A stretch of DNA of 64,000 bases from Intrasporangium flavum (GTDB taxonomy: Bacteria; Actinomycetota; Actinomycetes; Actinomycetales; Dermatophilaceae): positions 62,001 to 126,000 of the forward strand of contig NZ_MLJO01000022.1 in NCBI RefSeq assembly GCF_001956915.1, written 5' to 3'. Shown here in pieces: positions 47,016 to 55,177 of the stretch. A model generated the notes under the pieces. That model was given only the letters and a program-made list of their open reading frames with translations. It did no database searches and was not told where the DNA came from. Within the stretch, counting starts at the first letter, position 1. The number at the start of each line of letters is the position of its first letter. The position numbers were made by a program, and so were the translations under genes.

Positions 47016-47048
47016 GCATCCTCCGGGTCGAGCCTCCCGGACGGGGCG

Positions 47049-47852
47049 TCAGGCGCGCGCGAGCCATCCCTCGAGGTACTCGGCGACGCCGTCCTCGCGG
47101 TGGTGCCCGGTGACGACCGACGCGGCGTCGAGCGCCGGGTCGACGGCGTTGGCCACGGCGACCGCGGTGCCCGCGACGGCGAAGGCGGAGACGTCGTTGT
47201 GGTTGTCGCCGAAGAAGACGGTGTCGGCGACGTCGACGCCGAGCTCGCCCGCCAGCGCCCGCAGCCCGTCGCCCTTGGAGCAGGCCGCGCTCGCGATCTC
47301 GAGGTAGGTGTCCTTCGAGCGGTAGGTCACGAGGCCGGCCCGGCCGGCGAGGGCGGCCTCCAGGTCGTCGACGAGGCGCGGGTCGCCCATGGCCATCACC
47401 TTGTGCGGCGGGCGGGTGTCGACGCGTCCGCTCGCGACGTACTCGTGGGCGGACGCGTCGCTCGGGTCGACGGCGGTGATGGTCGCCTCGCGCTCGGTCC
47501 AGCGGTCGGGCCCCCAGGCGTACCAGTCGTCCCCGGCGAAGAAGCTCGCGTGGAGGCCGAGCAGAGCGCACGCGTCGTAGGCCGCCCGGGCGTCGTCGGG
47601 CGCGATCGCCACGTCGGTGACGACCGACCGGTCGGCGCGCAGGACGAGGCCGCCGTTGTAGGCGATGAGCGGCGTCGGCTCGACGCCGCAGAGCCGCTCG
47701 AGCCCCTCGAGCGAGGCGGGCATGCGCGAGCTGCACAGCACGAACGTGTGCCCCGCCGACCGCACCGCCCGGATGGCGGCGACGGTGCGGTCGGACAGGG
47801 TGCGTCGGTGGTCGAGCAGCGTGCCGTCGACGTCGGAGCAGAACAGCGTCAT
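47049..47852 (-). CDS. HAD-superfamily phosphatase, Cof type
   Basis: A 267-aa class IIB HAD hydrolase. FCSDVDGTLLDH is motif I with the nucleophile Asp, LCSSRMPASLEGL motif II region, KGDGLRALAGELGV motif III and FFGDNHNDVSAF motif IV. YKD/YRSKDTYLEIAS fits the cap domain. Cof phosphatases dephosphorylate sugar phosphates or coenzyme precursors. ATG at 47852; 16 bp after DUF3151. Confidence 0.88.
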   Translation of the reverse strand: MTLFCSDVDGTLLDHRRTLSDRTVAAIRAVRSAGHTFVLCSSRMPASLEGLERLCGVEPTPLIAYNGGLVLRADRSVVTDVAIAPDDARAAYDACALLGLHASFFAGDDWYAWGPDRWTEREATITAVDPSDASAHEYVASGRVDTRPPHKVMAMGDPRLVDDLEAALAGRAGLVTYRSKDTYLEIASAACSKGDGLRALAGELGVDVADTVFFGDNHNDVSAFAVAGTAVAVANAVDPALDAASVVTGHHREDGVAEYLEGWLARA

Positions 47853-47868
47853 GCGGTGGCGGCAGTCC

Positions 47869-48276
47869 TCAGAGCCCGAGCTCGCGGGCGCCCTCTGCCG
47901 AGGAGTCGCGGAGGAACTGCGCGCAGCGCTGCTCCTCGTCGGACTCCCCGATCGCGCGGGCCGCGCGCGAGAGCGCCGCGAGCGCCCGGAGGAACCCACG
48001 GTTGGGCTCGTGCGACCACGGCACGGGGCCCTGGCCGCGCCAGCCGGACTTGCGCAGGGCATCGAGCGCGCGGTGGTAGCCGGTGCGCGCGTAGGCGTAG
48101 GCCTCGACGTCGCGGTCGCCGTCGGCGAGCGCGTCCTCGGCGAGGGTCGCCCACGCGAGCGAGCTCGCCGGGTAGGCGGCGGCCACCTGCACCGGATCGA
48201 CGCCGGCCGCGAGCTTCTCGGCGGCCGGGTCGACGGCGAGACGGGTCTCGGGGATGCCGAGCAGGTTGTCGCTCAC
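47869..48276 (-). CDS. DUF3151 family protein
   Basis: A 135-aa, actinobacteria-restricted, mainly helical protein of unknown function, usually next to fba. Conserved segments are LLGIPETRLAVDPAAEKL, AAYPASSLAWATLAEDAL, AYAYARTGYHRALDALR and GPVPWSHEPNRGFLRAL. GTG overlaps the fba stop (GTGA), so the pair is translationally coupled. Confidence 0.9.
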   Translation of the reverse strand: MSDNLLGIPETRLAVDPAAEKLAAGVDPVQVAAAYPASSLAWATLAEDALADGDRDVEAYAYARTGYHRALDALRKSGWRGQGPVPWSHEPNRGFLRALAALSRAARAIGESDEEQRCAQFLRDSSAEGARELGL

Positions 48277-49301
48277 TGGTGCGTGCCCGCCGAACGCAGC
48301 GCGGAGCACGCCTCGACGATGCGCACCGCCATGGCCTCCTCGGCCGCCTTGCCCCACGCGCGCGGGTCGTACTGCTTCTTGTTGCCGACCTCGCCGTCGA
48401 CCTTGAGCACGCCGGCGTAGCCGGAGATCATCCAGTCGGCGATCTTGCGGGTGAAGGCGTACTGGGTGTCGGTGTCGACGTTCATCTTGACGACGCCGAA
48501 GTCGACGGCCGCCGAGATCTCCTCCGGCAGCGAGCCCGAGCCGCCGTGGAAGACGAGGTCGAACGGGCGCGCGTCGTCGGAGAGGCCGAGCTCCTGGGCG
48601 GCGGCCTTCTGGGCCTCGAGGAGCACCTCGGGGCGCAGCTTGACGTTGCCCGGCTTGTAGACGCCGTGGACGTTGCCGAACGTCAGGGCGGTCAGGTAGC
48701 GGCCGTTCTCGCCGGCGCCGAGGGCCTTGACGGTGGCGATGGCGTCGGCGGGCGTCGAGTACAGCTTGTCGTTGATCTCGTGGGCGACGCCGTCCTCCTC
48801 GCCGCCGACGACGCCGACCTCGATCTCGAGGACGACGTCCGCGGCCTTGGCGAGGTCGAGCAGCTCACGGGCGATCGAGAGGTTCTCCTCGAGGGGCACG
48901 GCCGAGCCGTCCCACATGTGCGACTGGAACCACGGCGTGCCGCCGGCCTTGACCCGCTCGGTCGAGGCCGCGAGCAGCGGGCGCACGAAGCCGTCGAGCT
49001 TGTCCTTGGGGCAGTGGTCGGTGTGCAGCGCGATGTTGACGGGGTAGTTCTTGGCCACCTCGTGCGCGTACGCGGCGAAGGCGAGCGAGCCGCTCACCAT
49101 GTTCTTGATGCTCGGGCCGGAGAGGTAGTCGGCGCCGCCGGTCGAGACCTGGATGATGCCGTCGGAGCCCGCGTCGGCGAAGCCCTTCAGGGCCGCGTTC
49201 AGCGTCTGCGAGCTCGAGACGTTGATGGCGGGGTACGCGAAGGAGCCGGCCTTCGCGCGGTCGAGCATGTCGGCGTACACCTCGGGGGTGGCGATGGGCA
49301 T
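48273..49301 (-). CDS. fba: Class II fructose-bisphosphate aldolase
   Basis: Zinc-dependent aldolase of glycolysis and gluconeogenesis, 342 aa. YPAINVSSSQTLNAALKGF, ALHTDHCPKDKLDGFV (metal His and catalytic Asp), EIEVGVVGGEEDGV, TFGNVHGVYKPGNVKL and DLVFHGGSGSLPEEI (second metal His and phosphate loop) complete the class II site. AGGAG lies 7 nt before the ATG. Linked to DUF3151 by 4-nt overlap. Confidence 0.96.
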   Translation of the reverse strand: MPIATPEVYADMLDRAKAGSFAYPAINVSSSQTLNAALKGFADAGSDGIIQVSTGGADYLSGPSIKNMVSGSLAFAAYAHEVAKNYPVNIALHTDHCPKDKLDGFVRPLLAASTERVKAGGTPWFQSHMWDGSAVPLEENLSIARELLDLAKAADVVLEIEVGVVGGEEDGVAHEINDKLYSTPADAIATVKALGAGENGRYLTALTFGNVHGVYKPGNVKLRPEVLLEAQKAAAQELGLSDDARPFDLVFHGGSGSLPEEISAAVDFGVVKMNVDTDTQYAFTRKIADWMISGYAGVLKVDGEVGNKKQYDPRAWGKAAEEAMAVRIVEACSALRSAGTHQ

Positions 49302-49435
49302 GGCGTCTCCTGCTGTCTCGTGCGGGTGGGGCGCTGTCTGCGGATGGTGGGCCCCACGGCGATCCGGTCCGCGGACGATCCTGCCACGCCGACCTGCGTC
49401 CGGTCAGCGGTGCCCACTCCTCGGTGAGCGCCCGC

Positions 49436-50275
49436 TCAGCGCGTCGTCGGGTCGAAGACGTAGGGGGTCGTCGTCGCCACCCGGTGCAGGCCCAGGCGCC
49501 GCAGGATCGGCTCGGAGTCGGGCGAGGCGTCGACGCGGACGAAGTCGTTGCCGCGGGCCAGGCCGAGACGCGCCCGGTGCAGCAGCGTGGCCCGGTAGAG
49601 GCCGCGGCCGCGCCAGTCCGGCAGCGTCGAGCCGCCCCACAGTCCGGTGAACCGGCTCGTGTCGTACTCCGAGCGGGCCGCGCACAGGACCGGGCCCTCG
49701 CGGTCCTCCTCGACGACGACGACGTCCATCGACCCCGGCTCCGCGGTCCAGCGCGGCAGCAGCGAGTCGAGCACCCACGGCTGCGGCTCACCCCAGACGA
49801 CCTCGAGCATCTCGGCCATCCGCTCGAAGTCGGCGTCGGAGTCGGCGGCGCGCACGACGACGCCCTCGGGCAGGTCGATCTCCTGCGCGGCGAGAGGGGC
49901 GGCCTCGCCGAGGATCAGCGCCTCGTCGTCCTCCTTGACGAAGCCGGCGCGGACGAGGCGCTCGCCGAGGTCGGCCGGCTCGTCGTAGTCGTAGGTCTTC
50001 CACTCGACGCGCAGGCCGCGCTCGGCGAAGAAGTCGCGCTGCCGCTCGATGACGGCGTCCCACTCGGCCGGGTCGGGGCCGAGGCCGTCGGGGCTCTCGA
50101 TCATGTTCCAGCGCCCACCGTCGGGCTCGTACTCGCGCCGCACGAGGCCGTCGACCTCGAGGGGTCGCTGCGGGGTGCCGACGCGGATCGGCGCCCGGGT
50201 CTCGTCGTGGAAGACGCGGAGGAGCTCGGAGGTGTCGGCAGGTGGGGCATCGCTCTGGAACGAAGAGGGGTTCAC
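49436..50275 (-). CDS. GNAT-family N-acetyltransferase
   Basis: A 279-aa protein. Residues 1-120 are an N-terminal helical/half-GNAT region (REYEPDGGRWNMIESPDG). The acetyl-CoA domain is C-terminal: YDTSRFTGLWGGSTLPDWRG, RGLYRATLLHRARLG (Q/RxxGxG/A-like) and SEPILRRLGLHRV. Related two-part GNATs are uncharacterised. The GTG at 50275 lies only 34 bp from the ATG of the divergent flavoprotein. Confidence 0.8.
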   Translation of the reverse strand: MNPSSFQSDAPPADTSELLRVFHDETRAPIRVGTPQRPLEVDGLVRREYEPDGGRWNMIESPDGLGPDPAEWDAVIERQRDFFAERGLRVEWKTYDYDEPADLGERLVRAGFVKEDDEALILGEAAPLAAQEIDLPEGVVVRAADSDADFERMAEMLEVVWGEPQPWVLDSLLPRWTAEPGSMDVVVVEEDREGPVLCAARSEYDTSRFTGLWGGSTLPDWRGRGLYRATLLHRARLGLARGNDFVRVDASPDSEPILRRLGLHRVATTTPYVFDPTTR

Positions 50276-50309
50276 AGAGCCAGCCAAGCATGGTCGAATC
50301 CGTCTCGTC
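50276..50309. promoter_or_regulatory. 34-bp divergent promoter region
   Basis: Two start codons point away from each other with only 34 bp between them. No Shine-Dalgarno sequence is visible on either side. The imperfect palindrome CCAAGCATGG (50284-50293) is the only symmetric feature. Leaderless or overlapping promoters are implied. Confidence 0.45.
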
Positions 50310-51761
50310 ATGCCTCTTTTCCACGCGCGCAGCGCCGCCCGCCCCCACGGGCCCGACCGACCACTGAGCGACCGGGCCACGCGGGCGCTGGCCGACGCCC
50401 GGCCGGTCCCCTTCTGGACCGACCGTCCCGAGCGGCCCGACCCGCGGCCGGCGCTGACGGGCGCTGCGCCGCGCACCGACCTGCTCGTCGTCGGCGGCGG
50501 GTTCACCGGCCTGTGGGCGGCCCTGCAGGCCAAGGAGGCCGACCCCTCGCGCGAGGTCGTCGTCGTGGAGGCCGGACGCCTCGCCGACGGCGCGTCGGGG
50601 CGCAACGGCGGCTTCATGGCGCCGTCGCTGACCCACGGGCTCGCCCAGGGGGTGGCCTGCTGGCCCGACGAGATGGGCACGCTCGACCGTCTCGCCGCCG
50701 GGAACTTCGACGGCATCGTCGCCACCCTGGAGCGCCACGGCATCGACGCCGACCTGCACCGCCCGGGCGAGCTGACCCTGGCCCTCACCGAGCACCAGGT
50801 GCCGTCGGTGCACGAGTCCTACGAGCTGCACCGCGCGCACGGCGTGCCGGTCGAGCTGCTCGACGCCGACCAGGCGCGCGCGCGTGTCGACTCGCCCCGC
50901 TACCTCGCGGGCATGTTCGACCCGGAGGTGGCCCTCGTCGACCCGGCCCGCCTCGTCTGGGGGTTGGCCCGCGCCGCCGAGGCGCTCGGGGTGCGGATCC
51001 ACGAGCACACGCGCGCCACCGGGTTCGACGCCGAGGGCTCGGGGGTGCGGGTGCGGCTGGACGCCGGGTCGATCCACGCCGGACGCGTCGTCATCGGCAC
51101 CAACGCCTCGCAGGGCGTGCTCAAGCGGTTCAGCGCGTGGGTGCTGCCGGTGTACGACCACGTGCTCATGACCGAGCCCCTGACGCCGGCCCAGCTGGCC
51201 GCCATCGGCTGGGAGGGACGCGAGGGCCTCACCGACGCCGGCAACCAGTTCCACTACTACAGAAGGACGCTCGACGACCGGGTGCTCTTCGGCGGGTACG
51301 ACGCCAACTACCACTTCCCGGGCCGCATCGACCCGGCGCTCGAGCAGAACGACGCCTCGCACGGGCTGCTCGCCGACCACTTCCTCGACCTCTTCCCGCA
51401 GCTCGAGGGCATCCGGTTCACGCACCGGTGGGCCGGCGTCATCGACACGACGTCACGGTTCACGCCGGTCTTCGGCACGGCGCTCGGCGGGCGGATGGCC
51501 TACGCCGTCGGCTACACCGGGCTCGGCGTGGCCTCGACGCGGTTCGGTGCGGCGGTGGCCCTCGACCTCGTCGACGGCAAGGACACCGAGCTGACCCGGC
51601 TCGGGATGGTGCGCCGCAAGCCGGTGCCCTTCCCGCCCGAGCCGGTGCGCTATGCCGCCGTGACCGCCACCCGCGCCTCGCTGGCCGCCGAGGACCGCAC
51701 CGGGCGCCGCAACCTGTGGCTGAAGGCGCTCGACCGGATGGGCGTCGGCTTCGACTCGTGA
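50310..51761 (+). CDS. FAD-dependent amine/glycine-oxidase-fold oxidoreductase
   Basis: A 483-aa flavoprotein of the DAO superfamily, with a 55-residue N-terminal extension. DLLVVGGGFTGLWAALQAKE is the FAD site, VVVEAGRLADGASGRNGGFM carries the S-G-R-N-G-G segment typical of gamma-glutamylputrescine-oxidase/OrdL-like enzymes, and YAVGYTGLGVASTRFGAAVA closes the site. Substrate unknown; an amine or amino acid is likely. It is divergent from the acetyltransferase and converges with the M24 peptidase. Confidence 0.85.
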   Translation: MPLFHARSAARPHGPDRPLSDRATRALADARPVPFWTDRPERPDPRPALTGAAPRTDLLVVGGGFTGLWAALQAKEADPSREVVVVEAGRLADGASGRNGGFMAPSLTHGLAQGVACWPDEMGTLDRLAAGNFDGIVATLERHGIDADLHRPGELTLALTEHQVPSVHESYELHRAHGVPVELLDADQARARVDSPRYLAGMFDPEVALVDPARLVWGLARAAEALGVRIHEHTRATGFDAEGSGVRVRLDAGSIHAGRVVIGTNASQGVLKRFSAWVLPVYDHVLMTEPLTPAQLAAIGWEGREGLTDAGNQFHYYRRTLDDRVLFGGYDANYHFPGRIDPALEQNDASHGLLADHFLDLFPQLEGIRFTHRWAGVIDTTSRFTPVFGTALGGRMAYAVGYTGLGVASTRFGAAVALDLVDGKDTELTRLGMVRRKPVPFPPEPVRYAAVTATRASLAAEDRTGRRNLWLKALDRMGVGFDS

Positions 51762-51776
51762 CCCGTGAGTCCAACC

Positions 51777-51809
51777 GCCCACTCGACGGCGTTCTCGAGT
51801 CGAGTGGGC
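51777..51809. terminator. Stem-loop between convergent genes
   Basis: GCCCACTCGAC and GTCGAGTGGGC form an 11-bp stem with an 11-nt loop; ACTTTC follows. Likely bidirectional terminator between the flavoprotein and M24 peptidase genes, though its form also resembles a dispersed palindromic element. Confidence 0.6.
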
Positions 51810-51834
51810 ACTTTCTCGCGGTGAGGGCGGGACG

Positions 51835-52962
51835 TCAGAGGACGGCGAGCTCGGTGGGGCGGGTGTTGAAGCGCTCGACTCCGGTGTCGGTGACGGCGAC
51901 GATGTCCTCGATGCGCGCGCCCCAGCGACCGGCGAGGTAGACGCCCGGCTCGATGCTGAACGTCATGCCGGCCTCGAGCGGGAGGTCGTTGCCCTCGACG
52001 ACGTACGGCTCCTCGTGCACGTCGAGGCCGATGCCGTGGCCGGTGCGGTGGATGAAGTGCTCGGCGAGGCCCGCCTCGGCGAGCACCTCACGACCCGCGC
52101 GGTCGACGTCCTGGCACGTGACGCCGGGGCGGACGGCGTCGACCGACGCCTGCTGCGCGGCCTGCAGGGCCGCGTAGGCCTCCGCGACGTCGGGGTCGCT
52201 CGGCGAGCCGACGGCGTAGGTGCGGGTGCTGTCGGAGTTGTAGCCCGAGGGCAGCGGGCCGCCGATGTCGACGACGACGACGTCGCCCTGCTGCACGACG
52301 CGGTCGCTGACCTCGTGGTGCGGGCTGGCGCCGTTCGGGCCTGACCCGACGATGACGAAATCGGCTGCGGCGTGGCCTTCCTCGACGATCGCGGCCGCGA
52401 TGTCGGCGGCGACCTCCGCCTCGGTGCGACCCGGTCGGAGCCACTCCCCGACCCGCGCGTGGACCCGGTCGATGGCGGCACCGGCGAGGCGCAGCTGCTC
52501 CAGCTCGGCGGCGTCCTTGCGCATCCGCAGCTCGCGCAGGACCGGCCCGGCCAGCTGCTGCTCGGCGGCTCCGGCGTCGCGCAGCCGCAGGGCGTGCAGC
52601 GCCGGCGTCATGTCGGACACGGCCACCGGCCCACCGGGCACGCCGGCGAGGGCGAGCGCGTACGCGTCCTCCCCGTCGACCCACGTGCGCACCTCGACGC
52701 CGAGGTCGCCGAAGGGCACGTGCCCGAGGCCCGCGAACTCGAGCCTCGGCGAGACGAACACCGGCGCCACGGAGGCGTCGGTCGGCACGACGAGGGCCGT
52801 GAGCCGCTCGAACGAGGACCCGGCCACCCCCACGAGGTAGCGCAGGTCCGAGCCCGGCGAGACGACGACCGACGCGAGGCCGGCGTCGGCCGCGTGGCTC
52901 CGCAACCGGTCCAGGCGCGAACGCATCGTCGAGACGTCGAGGACCGAGGTGTGGGTGCCCAT
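51835..52962 (-). CDS. M24-family aminopeptidase (Xaa-Pro dipeptidase-like)
   Basis: A 375-aa creatinase/prolidase-fold protein. The N-terminal creatinase domain (1-140) is followed by the pita-bread catalytic domain. Its metal ligands are visible: VVVDIGGPLPSGYNSDSTRT (two Asp), HRTGHGIGLDVHEEP (His), SIEPGVY (Glu) and ARIEDIVAVT (Glu). Function is probably cleavage of Xaa-Pro dipeptides. The start ATG has TACGGT 6 nt upstream, implying a leaderless transcript. Confidence 0.9.
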   Translation of the reverse strand: MGTHTSVLDVSTMRSRLDRLRSHAADAGLASVVVSPGSDLRYLVGVAGSSFERLTALVVPTDASVAPVFVSPRLEFAGLGHVPFGDLGVEVRTWVDGEDAYALALAGVPGGPVAVSDMTPALHALRLRDAGAAEQQLAGPVLRELRMRKDAAELEQLRLAGAAIDRVHARVGEWLRPGRTEAEVAADIAAAIVEEGHAAADFVIVGSGPNGASPHHEVSDRVVQQGDVVVVDIGGPLPSGYNSDSTRTYAVGSPSDPDVAEAYAALQAAQQASVDAVRPGVTCQDVDRAGREVLAEAGLAEHFIHRTGHGIGLDVHEEPYVVEGNDLPLEAGMTFSIEPGVYLAGRWGARIEDIVAVTDTGVERFNTRPTELAVL

Positions 52963-52968
52963 GCGCAG

Positions 52969-52974
52969 ACCGTA
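52969..52974 (-). promoter_or_regulatory. Leaderless -10 box of the M24 peptidase gene
   Basis: TACGGT on the minus strand with a 6-nt spacer (CTGCGC) to the ATG at 52962. Confidence 0.5.
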
Positions 52975-53041
52975 CTCCCGGCACGCGGACCTCCCGCACG
53001 GGCTCCGTCCCCAGGGGGAGGCCCCGCCGGCGCGCACTGCC

Positions 53042-53047
53042 TACGCT
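53042..53047 (+). promoter_or_regulatory. Leaderless -10 box of the NarL-type kinase gene
   Basis: TACGCT, spacer GGCGCC (6 nt), then the ATG at 53054; the same spacer sequence follows the -10 box at 6777. Confidence 0.55.
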
Positions 53048-53053
53048 GGCGCC

Positions 53054-54433
53054 ATGGCGACCCGACACCCTGCGCCCGGCGGCCCGTGGCGGACCCGCCT
53101 GGCGGCGTGGTTCGGCGTCGACGAGACGTGGGAGCGCGTGCCCGACGACCCCGCCCGCGCCCGCCGGACCGACGCGGTGCTGGCGGCAGCATTCCTCGTC
53201 GCCGGGTCGCTCGGCGTCGAGCTGCTGCGGAGCATCGACGCCCTCGGGAGCTCCGCCGGCTCCTACGTCTGGCCGCACGTCGCCGTCGCCGCCGGCACCC
53301 TGCCCCTCGCCTGGCGCCGGCAGCGGCCGCTGCTCGTGGCGGTGTGGCTCTCGGCGCACTTCTTCGTCGTCGGCATCACCCTGCCCTCGGTGGCGGTGTC
53401 GATGCCGATGCAGGTCGTGTACTTCCTCGGCATCTTCACCGGGGTGGCGTGGGCCCGTGACCGCCGGGCGATGCTCGCGGTCGTCACCGGCATCGTCCTG
53501 CTCATGTTCGGCTGGCTCACCTGGCAGCTGGCGGTCGGCAGCGGTGTCGAGGAGGCCCTGGGTCACGCGGGGACCCCGCTGACGCGCCAGGGCCTGTTCT
53601 CCCCGGCCACGGCGTACGTCGTCTACACGCTGCTCGTCAACGTCTTCTACTTCGGCGGCGCCATCATCGGCGGGCAGGCGGCCTGGCGCGCCGCGCTGCA
53701 CCGCGACCGGCTCGCCGCCCAGGCCCACACCATCGAGGAGCAGGCCGCCGAGCTGCAGCGCCGGGCCGTCGTCGAGGAGCGCCTCCGCATCGCCCGCGAG
53801 CTGCACGACGTCGTGGCCCACCACGTCTCGGTCATCGGCATCCAGGCGGCCGCGGCCCGGCGCACGCTCCGGCGCGACGCCGACGTCGCCGAGGCGTCGC
53901 TGCGCTCGATGGAGGCGTCCTCGCGCGAGGCGGTGACCCAGATGCGGGCGCTGCTCGGCACCCTCCGGTCGGCCGACGAGGACGCCGAGCCGGTGCCCCG
54001 CGCGCCGGAGCCGCGCCTCGCCGACATCGGCGGGCTGGTCGAGCAGACCCGAGGGTCCGGACTCGACGCGCGGTGCCACGTCGTCGAGGACGCCCCGGGC
54101 GCGCTCGACGCCGTGCCCGGGCCGCTGGGCCTCTCCCTCTACCGGACCGTGCAGGAGGCGCTGTCGAACGTGCGCCGCCACTCGACGGCGCGCACGGCGC
54201 AGGTGTTCGTGCGCGTCGACCGACGCCCCGAGCCCGGCTTCGCGCACGGGTACGCCGAGGTCGAGGTGCTCGACGACGGACGCCCCCGCACCGGCACCTC
54301 GGGAACCGGCTTGGGGCTGTTGGGGATCCGCGAACGCCTCGCGACGCACGGCGGCGTCGGCGAGATCGGCCCGCGCGTCACCGGCGGCTACCGTGTGCGC
54401 GTCCGCATGCCGCTGTCGGAGGAGACCCCGTGA
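53054..54433 (+). CDS. Sensor histidine kinase (HisKA_3, NarL partner)
   Basis: A 459-aa membrane kinase. About five hydrophobic segments (roughly 42-62, 70-85, 92-112, 118-135 and 138-160, plus one near 195-210) precede the dimerisation domain RIARELHDVVAHHVSVIG with phospho-His251. The ATPase has LYRTVQEALSNVRRHSTA as N-box and GTGLGLLGIRERL as G-box. This layout is the DesK/NarL-type actinobacterial kinase that often senses cell-envelope stress. Stop overlaps the regulator start by GTGA. Confidence 0.9.
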   Translation: MATRHPAPGGPWRTRLAAWFGVDETWERVPDDPARARRTDAVLAAAFLVAGSLGVELLRSIDALGSSAGSYVWPHVAVAAGTLPLAWRRQRPLLVAVWLSAHFFVVGITLPSVAVSMPMQVVYFLGIFTGVAWARDRRAMLAVVTGIVLLMFGWLTWQLAVGSGVEEALGHAGTPLTRQGLFSPATAYVVYTLLVNVFYFGGAIIGGQAAWRAALHRDRLAAQAHTIEEQAAELQRRAVVEERLRIARELHDVVAHHVSVIGIQAAAARRTLRRDADVAEASLRSMEASSREAVTQMRALLGTLRSADEDAEPVPRAPEPRLADIGGLVEQTRGSGLDARCHVVEDAPGALDAVPGPLGLSLYRTVQEALSNVRRHSTARTAQVFVRVDRRPEPGFAHGYAEVEVLDDGRPRTGTSGTGLGLLGIRERLATHGGVGEIGPRVTGGYRVRVRMPLSEETP

Positions 54434-55143
54434 CGACCGTCCTGCTCGTCGACGACCAGCAGCTGGTCCGTTCCGGCTTCTCCCTCATCCTGTCGGTGGA
54501 GGACGACCTCCAGGTGGTCGGCGAGGCCGCCGACGGCGCCGAGGCGGTGCGGCGCGCCACCGAGCTGCGGCCCGACGTCGTGCTCATGGACGTGCAGATG
54601 CCGGTGCTCGACGGCATCGAGGCCACCCGCCGCATCGTCGAGGGCGACCTGTCGAAGGTCGTCATCCTCACGACGTTCGACCGCGACGACTACGTGTTCG
54701 CCGGGCTCGCCGCCGGGGCGAGCGGCTTCCTGCTGAAGAACGCCGAGCCCGAGCAGCTCGTCGACGCCGTCCGCGCCGTCGCCGGTGGACACGCGCTGCT
54801 CGCGCCCGAGGTGACGCGTCGGGTCATCGAGCGCATGACGAGTGGTGACGCGTCGGTCGGGCCGACCACGGCCACAGGCGGATCCGCACGTGCCGAGGAA
54901 GCGCGCGACCAGCGGCTCGACCGGCTGACGCCGCGCGAGACCGAGGTGCTCGGCCTCGTCGGGCGCGGCCTGTCGAACGCCGAGATCGCCGCCCACCTCG
55001 TGCTGGGCGAGGCGACCGTCAAGACCCACGTGTCGAACGTGCTGTCCAAGCTGCACCTGCGCGACCGCGTCCAGGCCGTCGTCCTCGCCTACGAGGCCGG
55101 ACTCATCCGCGCGGGGGACGCCGACGTTCCGCCTGCGGGCTGA
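54430..55143 (+). CDS. NarL/FixJ-family response regulator
   Basis: A 237-aa regulator. The receiver has the acidic pair VLLVDDQQLV and phospho-Asp54 in VVLMDVQMPVLDG; Lys is in FLLKNAEPEQL. The LuxR-type helix-turn-helix is LTPRETEVLGLVGRGLSNAE to IAAHLVLGEATVKTHVSNVL (about 165-215). Linked to the kinase by GTGA overlap. The ABC exporter genes start 34 bp later on the same strand and are the likely targets. Confidence 0.92.
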   Translation: MTTVLLVDDQQLVRSGFSLILSVEDDLQVVGEAADGAEAVRRATELRPDVVLMDVQMPVLDGIEATRRIVEGDLSKVVILTTFDRDDYVFAGLAAGASGFLLKNAEPEQLVDAVRAVAGGHALLAPEVTRRVIERMTSGDASVGPTTATGGSARAEEARDQRLDRLTPRETEVLGLVGRGLSNAEIAAHLVLGEATVKTHVSNVLSKLHLRDRVQAVVLAYEAGLIRAGDADVPPAG

Positions 55144-55165
55144 TCCCGCCGGCGACTCCCCGGCC

Positions 55166-55171
55166 TAGCGT
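55166..55171 (+). promoter_or_regulatory. Leaderless -10 box of the ABC ATPase gene
   Basis: TAGCGT followed by GGAGGC (6 nt) and the ATG at 55178. The GGAGG is too close to the start to be a normal ribosome site, so it probably belongs to the initiation region. Confidence 0.55.
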
Positions 55172-55177
55172 GGAGGC

